Shown here one piece after another: positions 59,501 through 64,000 of a stretch of 64,000 nucleotides of DNA. How positions within the stretch are numbered: the first letter of the stretch is position 1; each line of letters starts with the position of its first letter. The notes under the pieces were generated by a model. It was not told where the DNA came from and ran no database searches. It saw only the letters and a program-made list of their open reading frames with translations. This stretch comes from Sanderia malayensis. Its lineage: Eukaryota > Cnidaria > Scyphozoa > Semaeostomeae > Pelagiidae. The translations under genes and the position numbers were made by a program. The stretch spans positions 992,001 to 1,056,000 of the forward strand of contig RQOL01000861.1 of assembly GCA_013076295.1 (NCBI GenBank), read 5' to 3'.

Positions 59501-62500
59501 CAATCTGAGGACTCTTTGTCGACGTAGCTTTGGTCGTGAGTCCCTCTGATTTCGATGCTTTTGTGTCGTCGTTCGGAGCAGCATTTCTGATGCCACTCAG
59601 CAGTCGACTTAGGAAATTCGTACTGCGAACTGCTGTAATTGTTTTCTGAAACAAACACAAGTCAAAAAGCTCGTCAAAATTTAAAGTACCATGGAATACA
59701 TGCGCTTTTGTATTGCTTTCATGGAATTGGTGTAGTTATAAATATGTTTTTACCAATTTGATCTGTATTTTTAATATTCTGTAAATCGAAATTTCGCATT
59801 AAATGGATCCAATTGTGTTTTCTGATATACTATTCAATCGCAACGCTTCTCTCCGTTCGGTTTAAATCGAGACGTTTCTGGCACGCTCAGAAGTGCACGA
59901 ACATTTGCATCGCGGAAAAAATGGACCTGGAACAACATTCGAATGGAATGCAACCTTTGCACTTCCATGGGGGAAAGATGGAAATATGAGGATCAGAATC
60001 ATTTCAAATTAAATCATGGGAGAAAACATGGACCCAGAACAACCTTGGAATGAAAGTTGGGATCGCGGATCCCATGGACCATGCTGTGGGCCAATGGATG
60101 CAACTTTCAAGATTTGAGTGATTTCATTAAGTCATGGGAGAAAACATGGACCTGGAACAACCTTGGAATGGAAATGGGGACTCGGGGATTCCATTGATCA
60201 TATGGTGGGGAATGGATGGCAGTATAAGGACATCAATGATTTCAAACAAAATTTTTTTTCTTTGCGTGTCCGACAACTGATCTTATCGCAAACTAGGCAA
60301 CTTTATTTACAACCGATTGCTTAACGTGTCCGCCAGCTGATCTCATCCCAACTTAATCAACTTTAATTAGAACGGATTGCTTAACGTGTCCGCCGCTGCA
60401 GGATAGTACATACACTATAGGCTGCGAGATAGTTGTGGATAGAAATTGAAAACGTTAAGAAAATCACGGGTATTAATTTGATATCAGGAATGTCCAAGAT
60501 TTGGCATACCAAGTCGTTACAAGGAGAGGAAATAAAATGCAAAGAAAATAAAAAATACAAGAAAATTCCTGGTATTTTTTCCAAATAATCTTATCAAGAA
60601 AAGATGATTTTTACCTTCCATTTTCGTCGAGCCGTGAACGCCTTCAATCTGTCAGTTCTTAGCTTCTTTTTTGATCTTTTAAACTGCAATGAAATTAAAC
60701 TATCAACGAGTTTGAAATATATTACATTAACATGTTGTATGTATTTGAAACTGATTGTTTTTGACTCTGTTTCAGAGGAAAATAAAAAGCAGGAAAATTG
60801 GCAGCTTACCATCAGCCAAGGGTGCTCAAAACATTCCTTCACCGTGCTTCGCTTCCTAGAATAGATCCATTCAGTAGATGATTTAAATATGCTCCAGTCT
60901 AATTTAACATCTAGCTACAGTAAAGCCCTATAATGAACTTCAATGCAATCAAGTTTGCCCCGAAGGTCTTCTCCTCTGTACCATAATACATGAACCAAGC
61001 ACCCGGTATTTAATTCATTAACATTTAATACTAGTGCTACATCAACGGGTATGTGAATTCACGACGAGTGTTTGTCAATACTTCTAGTACCACAATAGCA
61101 CGCCCCGCATCAGGAGAAATGATATGCATTCTGGTATGCTTAGAGATCTGTTTTCTTACTTCTGATTCTTGACGAGCAGGTCAGTGATGAATTCTTTCGC
61201 TTCTTGGCTGATATCTTCGAACACGGGGTCATCGAAGTCCCATTCAGCAGTTGTTACATTGGCAAGGGTTTCCGCATCATTGTCACCCATAAATGGCGAT
61301 AAACCACTCAACCTAATAAACAAATACTCTGTCAAAAGTATGCACAGTATAATTTGTAAAGTAAAACCAATCAGCGGATGCCTATCTACAACGAACAGGG
61401 AAATTGTTTCCACCGCTTGTCGGTTAAATGGAGGCTTCACTGTTGTTACGTAAAAATCAAGTGAATACAAATGATCAACGGCCAACTTGAGGCTTATTTC
61501 AAATAATAGTATAACACAGAAATACACAAAAGCATTGACAGATAAATTATAAAAAAACACTTACAGAACATATGTTATAACACCAATTGACCTGTAAAGT
61601 AGAAAACATAAGATTAGAGTGTCTAAAAAGTTAATTTTCACAAGCTGGAAAAACAAAGATTGTAGTTGTAATTAGGACTTACCACATGTCAGTTGCAGTG
61701 CTGACGGTCTCATATCCTATGACCTCAGGAGCTATAAGAAACATAGATTGGCCTTCACGTTTACGGAAACACGACAAGCGAAGAAAAGAACGCCGTCCAC
61801 AAAAGAAAGGAAAAAGTGATACAAGAAGCAATGGATAAAAGAGAAAAGCGATTCGAAAAAATAACATAAAAAGTTGAGAATAATAAGTGCACAAAGAAGG
61901 TCGACTTCACAAGTGAAAAAGGTCCAGCTTTGCAATTTATTTGCATCACTTACCAATAAATTCAGGGGTGCCAACTAAAACTTGGAGCGTCTCACTTGGA
62001 TTGTACTTCCTTGCAAGACCAAAATCAATCAACTTGACTTGATTGCTATTCGGATTGACAAGCATGATGTTCTCCGGCTGAGAAAAATAGAAAAATTATC
62101 AAATAAAATCAATGTGACCAGCAATAAATGAAAATAGCCAAATCAGTTTAGCAAAAATGAAAACGAGGCTATATTTCCAGGTATCTGAGAACACACATCT
62201 TGATGCTTTGATCTGTTTACCTATTCCATTCTTGGATCATGTGCCTTGAATATCTGGCATACTTTGCAACTCCGTTGTAATATTTTTTCAAACACATTTG
62301 CAGGCTTGCAGGCTTATTGCGATGTATACCATGAAAATCTTACATCTTAGCGTATCTTATTACAAACTTTATAGCATACAACTGCAGAGCCTATACTAGC
62401 TACAACAAATACCATACTAAAAATCTCTTAAAAAATCTTACCTTCAAGTCGAGATGCAATATCTGTTTTTCATGCATATACTTTAGCCCTTGTAAAACTT

Positions 62501-64000
62501 GCTTCATGTAATAGACGACAACGTGTTCTGAGATATACTCTAGTGCAGTCAATTTCTCAAAGAGCTCTCCGCCGGTAACAAGTTCAAGTATTAACACTAT
62601 ATTCTTCGATGTTTCAAATGCGCCGTAAAGTTGGACGAGTCTTTTGTGATTCAACTGGTTCATAATTTCAATCTCTCCGTAGACAACCTTTTTGTCACGC
62701 GGACGACATTTGATGAATTTAGCCGCGTATTCTCGTTGGGTTTCCGTGTGAACAGCATTGCTAACTATACCAAACTTTCCCCTGAAAACCAATAGAGTAC
62801 TTCAGTAAAAACTCGTTGTTTGGACAGCAAAATTCTGGCTTCATCTTCTAAAGACCTCAATGACTTTCAATGAATCAATGAATTTTAAAACTTTCTTAAC
62901 TGTAAATATTTTAATCATTAATTACTAAATTAGTATAAATATTTTAATTACATTTTGAGGACTTAAATAATTTTCTTAACTGTAAATATTTTAATTATTT
63001 TCCGTTTTTAAAAATGTAATTTTAGTTTTAGCGACCAGTCGAAGAGCCATTCTGTCGAGATACTGGTCTTAATTTTATTATTATTATTATTATAATTATC
63101 ATTATTATTAAGACCTCGTCAATCAATTTTAAGAGGCTATCGGCTTGATACACAATCATAATCATTAGGAATTTTGGGCCCATCGATTCAAAATGACCTT
63201 GGTATAAACGCCAACACAAACGCTTGTATCACCTTCCCAATTCATCTTTCAGAGTGTACGAATTTTCAACATCTTCTTTCCTAACAACAACAGGATCTCT
63301 TTCAGGCAGAGGTTCGGGATCCGAAACTTCATCCTCTGATTCCGATTCATATTCCGTGACGAGTCCTAATAGAGACAACAATCGAAAAAAATAATAAAAC
63401 AACTATACATAAAACAACGCGGTTTCACATCGTAGTGTTCGAGAAAAGATTTGTAATAATTAATCAGAATTATATATCCTGGATATGTCGAGATTAACTT
63501 AGTTTTAAGTATTTGTCAACTTAAAACTATTAACAACGCTATTACAACTAGACAGAGCATATGAGTGGTTAATCTAATCAAAAGATGTCTTGCCTCGATG
63601 AGACAGAGAGCATTACTAAAAGTGCGCCCTTCATACAAGACCATTGCAGTGGCATTGAAATCAAATCTAGAGGCCGGGAGCTAATGTCCAGCTTGGTGTG
63701 TCTAACAAAAGCTATGTATAGCTTGTCGTTTCTAATGAGAGTTACGAGTGGCATGGGTATTCGATGCCAAAGATCAGTGCACGCTCAATGAAAGAGAAAA
63801 AGGTTGTTCATGACAATAACATTCAACGACGACATTTCCCCGAATTCAAGAATCATCACACTTACCTTCGACATAAAGCATTGCACTGCTTGTAACCGTC
63901 CCTTCGCTGTTCTTAGCAACGCAGGTAAACTTGCCAGCCGCATCCGATGTTCCTTGAGTGATGATCAAGACGCAATTGTCATCAGCATCAAAAAGCATGG
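51837..64000 (-). CDS. Obscurin/SPEG/UNC-89-like giant kinase, C-terminal part (partial)
   Basis: 21 exons in frame, 989 residues to the stop, continuing beyond the right edge. Exons 5'-3': 63866-64000 (cut), 63233-63365, 62442-62781, 61954-62077, 61683-61731, 61565-61591, 61160-61312, 60810-60855, 60615-60683, 59420-59645, 58698-58973, 58028-58321, 56403-56556, 54640-54840, 53950-54088, 53476-53593, 53274-53349, 52661-52813, 52369-52414, 52117-52197, 51837-51968. Domain order is Ig, kinase 1, linker, Ig, Fn3, kinase 2, acidic tail. That tandem-kinase order with Ig-Fn3 before the second kinase is the C-terminal plan of UNC-89, obscurin and SPEG, which scaffold M-line or sarcoplasmic structures in muscle. 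Which of these it corresponds to needs the missing N-terminus. Both kinases share the HLDxK loop of the titin/MLCK group. Confidence 0.93.
53129..53308 (-). repeat. 58-59 bp unit repeated three times across a splice donor
   Basis: Each unit contains the last about 35 bp of the kinase-2 exon 53274-53349 (reading the G-V-G-V-V-T-Y-A codons) plus its donor AATGCATT-side GTGAGTATC and the first intron bases. Units have cacaatgcataag at 53154, 53212 and 53271. Only the third is joined to the rest of the exon. Confidence 0.9.
56963..57206 (-). CDS. Possible alternative first exon of a single-kinase isoform
   Basis: Frame from ATG at 57206 (MSAKRDVNSN, context AAGAAGATGA) through 81 codons to a donor (TCGAATG/gtaaatgc). 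It leaves one base (G), matching the phase required by exon 56403-56556 (next codon GAA). Spliced so, it would encode a 447-residue protein with only kinase 2. As an internal cassette it would break the frame at both acceptors I see, so it only makes sense as a first exon. The peptide is Lys-rich with a nuclear-localisation-like KKVNKKKKHRNKK. Short kinase-only products from internal promoters are known for UNC-89, obscurin and SPEG. It could also be an unrelated short frame. Confidence 0.55.
58028..59645 (-). other. Linker, Ig and Fn3 domains between the kinases
   Basis: The exon at 59420-59645 is a Lys/Asp/Ser-rich linker after the kinase tail. Exon 58698-58973 is one complete Ig domain (APTFLKKL start, KVTWKHEGKEI Trp, SGQYSVRLENKHG; the F-strand Cys is not at its usual place). 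Exon 58028-58321 is one complete Fn3 domain (LVQWQPPFDGNSRILGYCLE, ETSYKFRVNAENAVGQG). Each domain is one phase 1-1 exon, typical of shuffled modules in muscle giants. Confidence 0.9.
59915..60245. repeat. Degenerate tandem repeat, about three copies of 90-115 bp
   Basis: The phrase catggacctggaacaaccttggaatg occurs near 59928, 60027 and 60144 followed by variable 'gatcatggtgggaatggatg' text and 'atgatttcaaa'. Located in an intron of the kinase gene. The short 'gcttaacgtgtccgcc' phrase also repeats at 60318 and 60380. Confidence 0.75.
60615..63365 (-). other. Kinase 1 module with calmodulin-type tail
   Basis: Linker exon 63233-63365 is acidic (EYESESEDEVSDPEP) and ends KDELGR, joining GKFG to make the Gly-rich loop. 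Catalytic features: YAAKFIK (ATP Lys), EIEIMNQL (helix C Glu), HLDLKPEN (catalytic loop), DFG, GTPEFIAPE, TDMWSIGV, SGLSPFMGD. It looks catalytically complete. After the C-lobe (ECFEHPWLM) comes KAFTARRKWKKTITAVRS, which resembles the autoinhibitory/calmodulin-binding tail of myosin light-chain kinases (ARRKWQKTG..VR). Calcium/calmodulin control is an inference from this resemblance. Confidence 0.88.
63075..63113. repeat. ATT microsatellite
   Basis: Run of ttattattattatt-type triplets in a kinase-gene intron. Confidence 0.9.

Noticed and set aside
51837..64000. Two separate kinase genes
   Set aside because: Every exon junction between the kinases is phase-compatible through Ig and Fn3 domains, and the order matches known single proteins.

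Overview
This window is animal nuclear DNA. It is AT-rich, every confident gene has GT-AG introns except one intronless receptor, and the proteins are metazoan families: a Polycomb methyltransferase, C-type lectins, a rhodopsin-class receptor and an obscurin/SPEG-type giant kinase. The mix of intronless GPCR, Ig-lectin genes and many Tc1/pogo-, hAT- and Merlin-like relics would suit a cnidarian or another invertebrate. I cannot name the species from this sequence alone.

Layout. All confident host genes are on the minus strand. (1) 1-9.8 kb is mostly repeat relics (TA-flanked MITEs, a tRNA-derived SINE with a GC-rich hairpin) plus one short unrecognised reading frame at 3572-3940. (2) 9.8-22.9 kb is a complete EZH2/E(z) gene. 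I resolved 21 coding exons whose phases all agree and which encode 686 residues. One intron is almost entirely a 5-kb satellite with higher-order structure. (3) 23-32 kb is a transposon and repeat graveyard: a Merlin-type transposase fragment, a frameshifted hAT transposase, Mutator-like remnants, and two oppositely oriented arrays of tRNA-like repeats around strong hairpins. (4) 33-36.6 kb holds a C-type lectin transmembrane receptor (5 exons, 242 residues) and, just upstream, an intronless class A GPCR. (5) 40.7-50.5 kb is a second lectin gene (signal peptide, Ig, Cys-rich linker, C-type lectin, hydrophobic tail; 6 exons, 294 residues). One of its introns has been enlarged by a local tandem duplication, a complete Ty1/copia retrotransposon with identical LTRs, and a MITE. 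A 129-bp motif recurs four times in and beside this gene. (6) 51.8-64 kb is the C-terminal part of an obscurin/SPEG/UNC-89-like gene (Ig, kinase 1, calmodulin-tail-like linker, Ig, Fn3, kinase 2, acidic tail). It runs off the right edge, and an internal exon could give a short single-kinase isoform.

Roles. EZH2 is the catalytic subunit of PRC2 (H3K27 methylation). The two lectin genes encode cell-surface proteins that both keep EPN and W-x-D sugar/calcium-binding motifs. The obscurin/SPEG-like protein is expected in contractile or cytoskeletal assemblies. Nothing indicates that these neighbours form one pathway; the window looks like an ordinary gene neighbourhood heavily reshaped by repeats.
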